A program made the translations under genes and the position numbers. This document shows positions 49,369-57,098 of a DNA stretch of 64,000 bases, piece after piece; position 1 is the first letter of the stretch; each line of letters opens with the position of its first letter. The notes beneath the pieces were generated by a model. It did no database searches and was not told where the DNA came from. It saw only the letters and a list, made by a program, of their open reading frames with translations. Origin of the DNA: UBA6115 sp040776985 (GTDB taxonomy: Bacteria; Bacillota; Clostridia; Christensenellales; Aristaeellaceae); assembly GCA_040776985.1 (NCBI GenBank), contig JAXGZL010000001.1:620001-684000 (forward strand). Direction: 5' to 3'.

Positions 49369-50598
49369 CTATTGGATGGCGGAAGATGGCTCAGGCTCCG
49401 AAAGCTGATGAGGTGCAGGCTTGGGCGGAAGTGGTTCGTAAGGACGGTTCTCTCTGAGGATAGTAAAGAGGATGTTGCACATCTTTCTGGAAACAGCGCC
49501 AATCGCTGTCAGGTGGTGTTTGCCTCGACCCCTGAGGGACTGATAGTAAGCCGACAGCGTAGGGTCGCAGAAGGCGGCACGGGTGGCTGCCAGCCAGATG
49601 GCACGACGCAGGTAAGGAGAACCCCGTTTAGATAGTTTGTTCCTGGAACCGGTGAACTCCCCCGACTGATTAACCCGCACATCCAGTCCGGCATAGGCCA
49701 CCAGCTTGGCAGGCGTTTCAAAGCGACGGATATCGCCTATCTCTGACAGAATGACCGCACCTAAGGTTTCGCCGATGCCGGGAATGGTGGCAATGACCTG
49801 ATTGGTTCGCCGCAGAATATCCGCAATCTGCGCTTCCAGATGCTCCAACTGCTGCTCGGTAAAGCAGAGTTGCTCCATGAGCTGTTTGATCTGGAAGGCA
49901 AAAGCCTCTCTGGCATATGTGATGCCAAAGGTGGTGGCGGCAGCGGATTGAATCTCCTCTGCCTTTTGCCCGCTGAAGCGGCCCCGGCTGGCCTTATTGA
50001 GCAGCGCAGTTAGCTCCTCTGTGGAGATGTCCAACATGTCTTCAGGCGTCTGACAGCGCAGGAGGAGCTCTCGTGAGCTGACACCAAACATGTCGCTGAA
50101 GAGGCGCTCGTATTCTGGGAACACCTGATCCAGCAAGGCAATGACGCGCCGTTTACAGTCACCACAGATATCTACCAGAGCGAGGCGATAGCGCGACAAC
50201 TGGCGCAGGGCAACGATGTTTTCCTCCGACAGTGCGGTGGTGGAATACTGACCAAAGCGCATGATTTGCGCGATGAGGAGCGCATCGATGGCATCCGTCT
50301 TGGTCTGGCGGATGGACATCCGGCGAAAGGCGTCTGACTGAATGGGGTTGATGACATGAACCGAGTAGCCCCGCTCAGTCAGGTAGGCATGGATGGCCAA
50401 CCAGTAATGACCGGTAGCCTCCATGCCAATGACAAGGTCTTGCACAGGAATACGCAGGCGCTCGAAGAGTTGACAGAGCTTTTCGCATCCTGCCTGCGAG
50501 TTGGCAAAGGAAAGGCTTTCAACTAAGGACTGGCCGTCCGTCCCAATGACCGCTGCTTCGTGATTGCGTTTGGCGATGTCGATACCGGCGAAAAACAT
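49369..50598 (-). CDS. IS110-family transposase (DEDD recombinase)
   Basis: A 409-residue protein. The N-terminal RuvC-like DEDD domain has D in FFAGIDIAKRNHE (residue 7), E in VIGMEATGHYW (near 62) and two D in KTDAIDALLIAQ (near 100). A coiled-coil middle precedes the C-terminal Transposase_20 domain with IPGIGETLGAVILSEIG and the nucleophile-Ser run NKLSKRGSPYLRRA. I chose ATG 50598, five bases after GGAGG; ATG 50610 is in frame. It cuts and joins DNA at the CT core under guidance of a bridge RNA, in analogy with IS621. All key residues are present. Confidence 0.93.
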   Translation of the reverse strand: MFFAGIDIAKRNHEAAVIGTDGQSLVESLSFANSQAGCEKLCQLFERLRIPVQDLVIGMEATGHYWLAIHAYLTERGYSVHVINPIQSDAFRRMSIRQTKTDAIDALLIAQIMRFGQYSTTALSEENIVALRQLSRYRLALVDICGDCKRRVIALLDQVFPEYERLFSDMFGVSSRELLLRCQTPEDMLDISTEELTALLNKASRGRFSGQKAEEIQSAAATTFGITYAREAFAFQIKQLMEQLCFTEQQLEHLEAQIADILRRTNQVIATIPGIGETLGAVILSEIGDIRRFETPAKLVAYAGLDVRVNQSGEFTGSRNKLSKRGSPYLRRAIWLAATRAAFCDPTLSAYYQSLRGRGKHHLTAIGAVSRKMCNILFTILRENRPYEPLPPKPAPHQLSEPEPSSAIQ

Positions 50599-50639
50599 GG
50601 GAACCTCCATTCAAGTAGTTCTCGAACAGAGATTCCTCT

Positions 50640-50815
50640 TCTCTTTACGGGATACAACCTCGTGAGAGATGCAGCGCCAAGCGCTATCCAGCTCATTCGC
50701 ATCCACCCGTAAAGACAGAGGCGCAATTCTTTCTGCGGAGGCTGAACCTCAAGGAGGGATACTGCGCCCTCTGTCCGATCCCCCTGATTATTCCACATGG
50801 TTTGTGGTTCTACCA
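50640..50815 (-). ncRNA. Putative IS110 bridge RNA with guides matching its own insertion site
   Basis: About 176 nt upstream of the transposase, same strand. From 5': a small hairpin CCACA/TGTGG (50807-50793); loop 1 closed by stem 50773-50763/50725-50716; loop 2 closed by the 9-bp stem CTTTACGGG/CCCGTAAAG (50714-50706/50651-50643). Loop 1 holds CCTCCTT (50757-50751), equal to the left target strand, and GCAGAAAG (50736-50729), the complement of the right target CTTTCTGC. Loop 2 holds AGCTGG (50693-50688), equal to the element's right end, and ACGAG (50663-50659), the complement of core plus left end, CTCGT. Order and logic are those of the IS621 bridge RNA. Ends are approximate. Confidence 0.8.
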
Positions 50816-50947
50816 AGGGTTTCGCACGATGTCCCTGACTTGAAACACCGTGACTATATGATACGAGGAGGCGTAAAGGAAGAGAAAGGGTTCAAATCGG
50901 TTAGAATGTTGTTGCTCAACAACTTCAACGAAAGGAACTCTTTCTCC

Positions 50948-51886
50948 ATGAGCAGTATAACCCAAGACATGAAATATCGGCAATCTCTGGTCGTTTTCGC
51001 AATCAGGTACGGCGCTGGCAGGGCATCCAGAAAGTACAATCGGGCACGGTCTTACGTTTATTTCTGGCTTAACCGGTATGACGGCACGCTGGAGTCCCTG
51101 GCTTGCAGATCACGCAGGCCCCACAGCCATCCTAACCAGCACACCGAACAGGAAATCGCACTACTGCAGAACATGTGCCGAAGAAACCCCAGGCTGGGCA
51201 GGGTGGAACTATGGTGCAGATTAAGAAAACGAGGCTATACAAGGTCATTGAGCGGCCTGTATCGCATCCTCCACAAGCTCCATCTGCAACCAAAGCCAAA
51301 GAAGAAGGTCTACAAGCCAAAGCCGTACCAGCAGATGACCCATCCGGGTGAGCGTGTCCAAATCGACGTTAAAATCGTTCCAAAGGCCTGTAAGGTGGGT
51401 GCTGCAGCCAGTGAGCGCCTGGTACAATACACGGCCATAGACGAGTTTACCCGCCTGCGCTATCTAAAGGCATACATGGAGCAAAACACACACTCTTCCA
51501 AAGACTTCCTGCTCAGTTTGGTTCCCTACTATCTCAAGCGAGGAATCGAGATCCAATGCATCCAAACTGACAATGGGCTTGAGTTTACCAATCGCTTGGC
51601 CGGCAATCAGACTTCTCGGATGACCGCCTTTGAATTGGCGGCACAGACGCTGGGCATTAAACTGAAGCATATCCGCCCTTATACGCCCAGGCATAACGGT
51701 AAAGTTGAACGAAGTCACAGGGAAGACCAAAAGAGATTCTACAGTAACCGAACCTTCTATTCATTCGAAGATTTTGCCAGGCAGCTCGCTGCCTGGCAAC
51801 CCCGGAGCAACCAGCTCCCGATGAGACCCTTAGGCTTTCTCTCCCCAGTGGAGTTCCTGAAAGCACACACTGTCCAACATGTTTGA
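50948..51886 (+). CDS. DDE transposase of the IS1202-like element (intact)
   Basis: A 312-residue transposase: N-terminal HTH (about 1-60, MKYRQSLVVFAIRYGAGRAS), basic linker (HLQPKPKKKVYKPKP near 115), and an rve core with D in VQIDVKIVPKAC, D in IQTDNGLEFTNR and E in HNGKVERSHREDQ. I chose ATG 50948, the same start as in copy 1; the frame continues upstream into the nested IS110 element. It resembles IS481/IS3-type integrases. With IS110 placed between its left end and the start codon it may have lost its promoter. Confidence 0.92.
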   Translation: MSSITQDMKYRQSLVVFAIRYGAGRASRKYNRARSYVYFWLNRYDGTLESLACRSRRPHSHPNQHTEQEIALLQNMCRRNPRLGRVELWCRLRKRGYTRSLSGLYRILHKLHLQPKPKKKVYKPKPYQQMTHPGERVQIDVKIVPKACKVGAAASERLVQYTAIDEFTRLRYLKAYMEQNTHSSKDFLLSLVPYYLKRGIEIQCIQTDNGLEFTNRLAGNQTSRMTAFELAAQTLGIKLKHIRPYTPRHNGKVERSHREDQKRFYSNRTFYSFEDFARQLAAWQPRSNQLPMRPLGFLSPVEFLKAHTVQHV

Positions 51887-51896
51887 CTAACCTACA

Positions 51897-51924
51897 CAGC
51901 AGGCGGCATAAAGGCCGCCTGCTG
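51897..51924 (-). terminator. Terminator hairpin of the MalEFG-type operon, also right target duplication
   Basis: CAGCAGGCGG/CCGCCTGCTG, 10-bp perfect stem with an 8-base loop, 20 bases after the MalG-like stop. Its first 26 bases (51897-51922) are the right copy of the target duplication; the other copy is at 49088-49113. Confidence 0.75.
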
Positions 51925-51943
51925 ACAGGAATTTGGCAAGGAA

Positions 51944-52834
51944 TTATTTGATGGCGCCTTCCACCATGCCCTTGATGATATAGCGCTGGGCAAAGAGGAA
52001 CAGCACGATGATGGGAATCATGGCAAGCAGGGTGCTGGTCAGGATCAGGTCCCACTGCTTCACATAGGCGCCGGCGAAGGCGGCCACGGCCAGGGGGATG
52101 GTCTTGATGCTGCCGGCGGTGCCCAGCACCAAAAGGGGCAGCAGGTAGTCATTCCAGATCCAGATGCCGTTTAAGATCAGCACCGTCACAAAGGCGGGCA
52201 TCAAAAGGGGCAGCACGATGTTGAAGAAGGTGCGCACCTGGCCGCAGCCGTCAATGGTGGCGGCCTCCTCCAGTTCCAGCGGCACGCCCTTGATGAAGCC
52301 GTGCAGGATGAAGATGGTCATGGAGCAGCCAAAGCCCAGGTAGGCAAAGACGATGCCGTGGTAGGTGCCCAGAAGGGGCAGTCCCAGGGCGTTTCCCATG
52401 ATGCGGAACCACTGCACCAGCGGGAACATCACCACCTGGAAGGGGATGACCATGGCGGACACAAACATCAGGAAGATGGCGGTGGACCAGCGGCTTTTGG
52501 TGCGCACCAGCACCCAGGCCCCCATGGCGGAGAAAAAGGCGATGACCGCCAGGGACAGCACGGTGATGATCAGGGAATTGAAGAAGGCGTTGGGGTAGCG
52601 CACGATGGGATGGGTGAAGATGGTGGACACATTGGTGACCATCTGCTGCCAGTTGCCTGGCCAGGCCACCGGGCTGTTGATGATTTCGGCGGAGGTCTTG
52701 GCGGAGTTGAGCACCACCAGGAAGAAGGGCACCATGAACAGCAAAAACAGCAGCATCACCAGGATTTCGCCGATCAGCCGCCTGCCGGCGGACCTGCTCA
52801 CCCTGCGCTTGACGGAAATGTCCCTGGTTGTCAT
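51944..52834 (-). CDS. Carbohydrate ABC transporter permease (MalG type)
   Basis: A 296-residue permease with six membrane helices. The EAA loop is ELEEAATIDGCGQVRTFFNIVLPLL split near residues 185-210 (EAAxxDGxxxxxxFxxIxLP), as in CUT1 importers. N-terminus is basic and cytoplasmic. Its ATG overlaps the stop of the MalF-type gene (ATGA). Last gene of a three-gene operon without ATPase. Confidence 0.95.
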   Translation of the reverse strand: MTTRDISVKRRVSRSAGRRLIGEILVMLLFLLFMVPFFLVVLNSAKTSAEIINSPVAWPGNWQQMVTNVSTIFTHPIVRYPNAFFNSLIITVLSLAVIAFFSAMGAWVLVRTKSRWSTAIFLMFVSAMVIPFQVVMFPLVQWFRIMGNALGLPLLGTYHGIVFAYLGFGCSMTIFILHGFIKGVPLELEEAATIDGCGQVRTFFNIVLPLLMPAFVTVLILNGIWIWNDYLLPLLVLGTAGSIKTIPLAVAAFAGAYVKQWDLILTSTLLAMIPIIVLFLFAQRYIIKGMVEGAIK

Positions 52835-53721
52835 GCTTCCACCTCCCTGCGCTTGTTGATGGAGACCTGGATGAGGGAGAAGACCACCAGGACGATGAAG
52901 AAGACAACCGCCTTGGCCTGGGCCTCTGCCAGCAGGTTCCGGGAGTTGGCGGTGGAGAAGATATCCATCGCTAGCAACTGGGAGGACTTGATGGCCTTGC
53001 CCATAAAGCGCATGGCCGGCCCCCCGTTGGTGAGGGCGAAGTTCAGGTCATATTGCTTAAATGAGGTGGTAAGGGTCAAGAACAGGGTGATGGTGAAGGC
53101 GTTGGCCACCATGGGCACCAGGACCGAGCGCACCCGTCTGAAATAGCCCGCGCCATCCACGCTGGCCGCCTCCAGCAGGGAGCCGGGGATGGACTGGATG
53201 GCCGCCACATAGATCATCATGATGTAGCCGGCGTACTGCCAGGTGTTCACAAAGCTCATCGCCCAGATGACGGTGTCCTTGCTGGCCAGAAGGGAGCCGG
53301 ACAGCCCCGCCACGCCCATGATCTTGCTGATGTCCACAAAGACATTGTTGAACATGAACTGCCAGATATAGCCCAGCACCAGGCCGCCGATGAGGTTGGG
53401 GACAAAGAAGCCCGCCCGGTAGAAATTGCGCAGCTTCAGGGCGCTGGTCACCATCAGCGCCAGGGCAAAGCCCACCAGGTTCACAAACACCACGTTGATC
53501 ACGGTGTACTGCAGGGTGATCAGGAAGGAGAACAGGAACTGGGGCTCGGTGAACATGGACTTGAAGTTCTGGAAGCCCACGAAGGCAAGCTCCGAGCGCA
53601 CCCCGTTCCAGTCGGTCAGGGCATAGTAGATGCCCAGGCCGAAGGGTACCAGGATCACCAAAGTGAAGGCCAGCAGGCAGGGGAACAGAAAGGCGAAATC
53701 CACAATACCGCGTCGCTTCAT
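52831..53721 (-). CDS. Carbohydrate ABC transporter permease (MalF type)
   Basis: A 296-residue CUT1 permease with six helices and the EAA loop LLEAASVDGAGYFRRVRSVLVP near 185. I chose ATG 53721 (MKRRG) with AGGAGG six bases before; ATG 53727 touches that site. It pairs with the MalG-type protein to form the channel for the sugar bound by 53970-55223. Confidence 0.95.
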   Translation of the reverse strand: MKRRGIVDFAFLFPCLLAFTLVILVPFGLGIYYALTDWNGVRSELAFVGFQNFKSMFTEPQFLFSFLITLQYTVINVVFVNLVGFALALMVTSALKLRNFYRAGFFVPNLIGGLVLGYIWQFMFNNVFVDISKIMGVAGLSGSLLASKDTVIWAMSFVNTWQYAGYIMMIYVAAIQSIPGSLLEAASVDGAGYFRRVRSVLVPMVANAFTITLFLTLTTSFKQYDLNFALTNGGPAMRFMGKAIKSSQLLAMDIFSTANSRNLLAEAQAKAVVFFIVLVVFSLIQVSINKRREVEA

Positions 53722-53750
53722 CAGCATCCTCCTTTATGAAAAACTGAGTT

Positions 53751-53923
53751 AAGGGGAGTTTCAGAGCGCACAGCCCTCTGAAGCTAATCGCATCGCCAGG
53801 CTATGCCTGACGGGCGGGGTATTGCGAAGCAATACATTCCACGCATTTTCGCTGACCGGAAGCGCAGCGATGAGGCGAAAATGCCCGGCCCTCCTAAACG
53901 ACAAAGTGTCCGCAGACACTTTG
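53751..53923 (-). repeat. 173-bp intergenic repeat, copy B
   Basis: Reverse orientation copy of 30259-30431, of equal length, with the same palindrome, the word CAGCGAAAATGCG and the AAACTCCCCTT end; arms differ by paired changes in places. It lies between the SBP terminator and the MalF-type gene. No ORF. Confidence 0.85.
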
Positions 53924-53931
53924 CCGATGCC

Positions 53932-53957
53932 AAAAGGGGAGGTTGCCCTCCCCTTTT
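53932..53957. terminator. Terminator after the SBP gene
   Basis: AAAAGGGGAGG/CCTCCCCTTTT, 11-bp stem with a four-base loop and T-runs, 13 bases after the SBP stop (minus strand). It would limit expression of the two permease genes relative to the SBP. Confidence 0.85.
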
Positions 53958-53969
53958 TTAATCGTTGGT

Positions 53970-55223
53970 TTAGTTCAGGCCCTTGAAGGCATCGGTAACG
54001 TCCTTGACGAAGTCTTCCACGGTGCCGGTGGCCAGCAGCTCAAAGATGGGGCCCAGGGTGTTGACGTTGAAGCCGTCGGGGTTCTGGCCGAAGTACCAGT
54101 TGAAGTTGCCGCCCCTGGCGTTGGCTTCCACCAGTGCCTTGGAGAAATCGCCCTTGGGAACCAGGCTGACGGACTTGAAGGCGGGCACCATGCCGGCTTC
54201 TTCCACGATGTACTTGGCGCCGTCCTCGGTGAGGGCCATGTGGTTGAGGAAATCAACCGCGGCCTTCTGGCGCTCGGGGCTGGCCTTGGCGTTCACCACG
54301 AACCAGGAGGGAGCGGCGATGTACAGGCCCTTGGACTCCTCCTCCAGGAAGTTGTGGGACACAAAGCCGCGGGGGAAGGTGGCGCCCAGCTGCTCGAAGT
54401 TGGGATCCGTCCAGTTGCCCTGGGTGATGAAGGCGGTCTTGCCGTTGGCAAAGGCGGCCACCTGGGCGTCATAGTTGCCGTTGGTCAGGACATCCGGATT
54501 GGAGTAGTCATACAGCATCTTCAGGTAGTTGGCAAAGGCGGTCAGGCGCTCCTGGTCCACTTCGCCTTTCAGGGTGGCTTCATACACGGAGGCATCGTTG
54601 TAATCCAGATAGCCCGCGTAGAAGGCGTTGAAGACGTGCTGGCTGGTGACCCACCAGAGGCCGCCGGCCACGGAGGTGCCCACAGACACCACGTTTTCAA
54701 TTCCCAGGTCTTCCTTCATGGCCTCCAGAACCTCAAAGGCCTCCTTGACGGCGGAGAAGGTGGTCAGCTCTGCCGGGTCAATGCCAGCCTTTTCCAGAAT
54801 CTCGGCGTTATAGCCCAGGCCAAAGCCCTCAATCCCAATGGGGAAGCCTACCGCCTTGCCCTCCGGGGAATGATAGGCCAGGTCGGTGTCCTTGACCCAG
54901 TCCGCGTCCGACATGTCCAGGATATAATCCTTCCACAGCTCATACCCGCCCTTGCCTTCAATCATGAAGATGTCGGGCATCTGATCGGCCTGCAGCTTGG
55001 TGCGCAGGGTGCCGCCGTAGTCGGCCCCGCCGCCCAGGGTTTCCACCGTCACGGTGACGCCGGGGGTGTTTTCGCTGTAGCGCTTGACAAAGTTGGTGAT
55101 CGCCTCGTTGATTTCCACCTTCAGCTGGAACACATGGATTTCCACGTCTTCCGCCTGGGCGGGCAGGGCCAGCAGCCCCACCGACAGGATGGCAACCAGG
55201 ACCAGGGACAACAGTTTACGCAT
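53970..55223 (-). CDS. Extracellular solute-binding protein (family 1, MalE-like)
   Basis: A 417-residue exported binding protein: signal peptide MRKLLSLVLVAILSVGLLA with cleavage near AQAEDV; no lipobox cysteine is clear. Family marks: YSENTPGVTVTVETLGGGADYGGTL split near 48-72, DIFMIEGKGGYELWKDYILD, and GKTAFITQGNWTDPNFEQLG. It delivers an oligosaccharide to the MalF/MalG pair downstream. The ATPase must come from elsewhere (MsmX-like). A promoter is at 55306-55334. Confidence 0.94.
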   Translation of the reverse strand: MRKLLSLVLVAILSVGLLALPAQAEDVEIHVFQLKVEINEAITNFVKRYSENTPGVTVTVETLGGGADYGGTLRTKLQADQMPDIFMIEGKGGYELWKDYILDMSDADWVKDTDLAYHSPEGKAVGFPIGIEGFGLGYNAEILEKAGIDPAELTTFSAVKEAFEVLEAMKEDLGIENVVSVGTSVAGGLWWVTSQHVFNAFYAGYLDYNDASVYEATLKGEVDQERLTAFANYLKMLYDYSNPDVLTNGNYDAQVAAFANGKTAFITQGNWTDPNFEQLGATFPRGFVSHNFLEEESKGLYIAAPSWFVVNAKASPERQKAAVDFLNHMALTEDGAKYIVEEAGMVPAFKSVSLVPKGDFSKALVEANARGGNFNWYFGQNPDGFNVNTLGPIFELLATGTVEDFVKDVTDAFKGLN

Positions 55224-55305
55224 AGATCTTCCTCCTTATAATGGGTTTTTGAGTACCAAAACACTTGCCACTTAGAGCAAGTTTTGTACATGTGTCAGTA
55301 CAATA

Positions 55306-55334
55306 AGTGTATACCTCAAAAGGGGCAAAGTCAA
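55306..55334 (-). promoter_or_regulatory. Promoter of the MalEFG-type operon
   Basis: On the minus strand TTGACT (55334-55329), 17 bases, TACACT (55311-55306). Just downstream is an inverted repeat TGTAC/GTACA (55286-55303), a possible repressor site. Confidence 0.65.
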
Positions 55335-55380
55335 ACAATTCCAAACGGATTAAATTGAAGAAGTGTCAGGGAAAAACAAA

Positions 55381-55410
55381 GCAGCGCCCCTTTTCAGGAA
55401 GGGGCGCTGC
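55381..55410 (-). terminator. Terminator of pyrE
   Basis: GCAGCGCCCCTT pairs with AAGGGGCGCTGC (12 bp), followed on the minus strand by TTTGTTTTT. Confidence 0.9.
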
Positions 55411-55426
55411 CGGATAATTTGATGCT

Positions 55427-55984
55427 TTACTGATTGACCAGCGGTATGCCTTCTGAACACAGAGGGCAGTCCCCCGGCAGGTAGCTCTGCACCGGCAGGG
55501 CGCAGAGGGAGGCAAAGGGGGGCGGCACTGGGGCCTGGCCCATGGATTTGTCCACGATGCACACCGTGCCTGCCACCTGGGCGGAGACGGCGCGGACGAT
55601 TTCCTGCATCTCCATGATGGACTGCCCCGTATAGACCTCGTCCTCCACCAGCAGCACCCGGCTGCCCGGCGGGATGACAAAGTCACGGCGCAGGGTCAGC
55701 ACCCCGTCCCGCTTTTCGCAGTAGAAGTGGGGGAGGCCCAGGGCCTTGGCGGTCTCGTAGCCGGGCAGGATGCCGCCCACAGCGGCAGACAGCACAATGT
55801 CTATCTGCCAGTCCTGGCAGAGCCTTGCCAGCTCCCTCCCGATCATTTGCCCGGTGGCGGCGTCCTCAAACAGGCGCGCGCACTGGATGTAATAATCCGA
55901 ATGACGGCCTGACAGCCGGAGAAAGTGGCCCTTCTTGATGACCTTGTGTTCGGTCAGTAAGTCCATGATGGCGTGCTGGTCCAT
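55427..55984 (-). CDS. pyrE: Orotate phosphoribosyltransferase
   Basis: A 185-residue type I phosphoribosyltransferase that makes orotidine 5'-phosphate from orotate and PRPP. The PRPP loop is RVLLVEDEVYTGQSIMEM near residue 112. GRHSDYYIQCARLF near 25, YCEKRDG near 88 and the end PGDCPLCSEGIPLV agree with the clostridial/archaeal type. The Thr-Gly after Glu-Asp-Glu is as usual. No other pyr genes are beside it, and I see no PyrR-type attenuator in the short upstream gap. Confidence 0.9.
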   Translation of the reverse strand: MDQHAIMDLLTEHKVIKKGHFLRLSGRHSDYYIQCARLFEDAATGQMIGRELARLCQDWQIDIVLSAAVGGILPGYETAKALGLPHFYCEKRDGVLTLRRDFVIPPGSRVLLVEDEVYTGQSIMEMQEIVRAVSAQVAGTVCIVDKSMGQAPVPPPFASLCALPVQSYLPGDCPLCSEGIPLVNQ

Positions 55985-56013
55985 GATGCTCCTGTTTCTG
56001 TTAAATCAGCGGT

Positions 56014-57066
56014 TTAGTCCTGCTTGGCGCCGCACTCGGGGCAGAACTTGGCGCCCGCTTCCAGGGAATGGCCGCAGGCCTTGCAGGCGCTGCCGGTCTG
56101 GCTGGCACCGCATTCCGGGCAGAACTTGCTGCTGGGGGGAATGGGCTTATGGCAGGACACGCAGGGCACGGTCTGCGCCTGGGGCTGGGGTGTTGCCGGC
56201 TGCTGGCCGGCGGCAAAGGCGCCCTGCATCATCTGGCCCATGGCCATGCCCGCGCCCAGGCCAGCCCCCATGCCGGCGCTGCCGCCTTCGTTCTGGGCGG
56301 CATCCCGCAGTGCCTCCGCGGCCTGGAACTGGGTGTATTTGTTGAGGTCGCCCACCACGCCCATGCTGGTCCTTTTGTCCATGGCCTGTTCCACTTCCTG
56401 GGGCAGGCTGATGTTCTCCACCACAAAGCTCTCCAGCTTCAGGCCCAGGGGGGCCATCCGGGGCTGGAGGGAGTTGATGGCGAACTGGCCCAGCTCGTCA
56501 TAGTTGGCGGCCAGGTCCAGGGCGGGGATCTTGCTCTGGGCCAGGATGTCAGACAGCGCGGACACGATGGTGCGCTTGATCTGGCCTTCAACGCCCGCCA
56601 CGGTCATCAGCTCCGTGGTGCCAAAGACCTCCTTCAGGAAGGTGACCGGCTCTGACACCCGGAAGGAATAGATGCCAAAGGCCCGGAGGCGGACCATGCC
56701 AAACTCGGTGTCCCGCATCATCACCGGGTTGCTGGTGCCCCATTTCTGGTCCAGGAACTGCTTGGTGTTGATGAAGTAAACCTCTGCCTGGAAGGGGGAT
56801 TTGAAGCCGTACTTCCAGCTTTTAAGCGCGGTCATGATGGGCATGTTCTGGGTGGACAGCTCATAGCGGCCAGGCTGGAAAACATCCGCGATCTTGCCCT
56901 CGTTGACAAAGATCACCACCTGGCTCTCCCTGACGGTGAGCTGAGCCCCCATCATGATTTCCTTGCCCTGGTTCTCATAGCGGTGCACCATGGTGTTGTT
57001 GCTGGAATCCGTCCATTCGATGACGTCAATCAGCTGGCTGTTGATCATTTTCTTGAAGAAACTCAT
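56014..57066 (-). CDS. SPFH-domain protein with C-terminal zinc ribbons
   Basis: A 350-residue protein of the YdjI/virion-core-like SPFH group. SPFH domain about 20-235 (QLTVRESQVVIFVNEGKIAD; IKRTIVSALSDILAQ), a Gly/Ala/Met-rich link (GMGAGLGAGMAMGQMMQGA), then two zinc ribbons with C-x2-C pairs: CVSCHKPIPPSSKFCPECG and CKACGHSLEAGAKFCPECG. No membrane helix; such proteins bind membranes or stress proteins. It lies between pyrE and a gene of unknown function on the same strand, 32 bases from the latter. Confidence 0.9.
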   Translation of the reverse strand: MSFFKKMINSQLIDVIEWTDSSNNTMVHRYENQGKEIMMGAQLTVRESQVVIFVNEGKIADVFQPGRYELSTQNMPIMTALKSWKYGFKSPFQAEVYFINTKQFLDQKWGTSNPVMMRDTEFGMVRLRAFGIYSFRVSEPVTFLKEVFGTTELMTVAGVEGQIKRTIVSALSDILAQSKIPALDLAANYDELGQFAINSLQPRMAPLGLKLESFVVENISLPQEVEQAMDKRTSMGVVGDLNKYTQFQAAEALRDAAQNEGGSAGMGAGLGAGMAMGQMMQGAFAAGQQPATPQPQAQTVPCVSCHKPIPPSSKFCPECGASQTGSACKACGHSLEAGAKFCPECGAKQD

Positions 57067-57098
57067 GGGAGGCCCTCCTTCGTTTTTGGTGGTATCAG

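Larger units (their letters stand above)
49153..50867 (-). mobile_element. IS110-family insertion sequence nested in copy 2
   Basis: The join to the host element can be read exactly because copy 1 has the empty site: GGCAGAA-AG-GAGGCG. Here AG (CT on the transposase strand) is at 49151-49152 and again at 50866-50867, with 1713 bases between. No inverted repeats at the ends, no longer duplication. It carries one DEDD transposase and a likely bridge RNA gene. It separates the host transposase from the outer 39 bases of that element. Confidence 0.9.
49114..51896 (+). mobile_element. Insertion sequence copy 2 (IS1202-like), interrupted by an IS110-family element
   Basis: Same element as 26502-27566 in the opposite orientation. 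Left end TGTAGGAGTACCATACATAT at 49114, right end (complement) TGTAGGTTAGTCAAACATG at 51896. Without the nested 1715-bp IS110 element it is 1068 bp. The transposase frame is intact. It lies between the malG-type gene terminator and the tRNA operon promoter, with 26-bp direct repeats. Confidence 0.9.
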
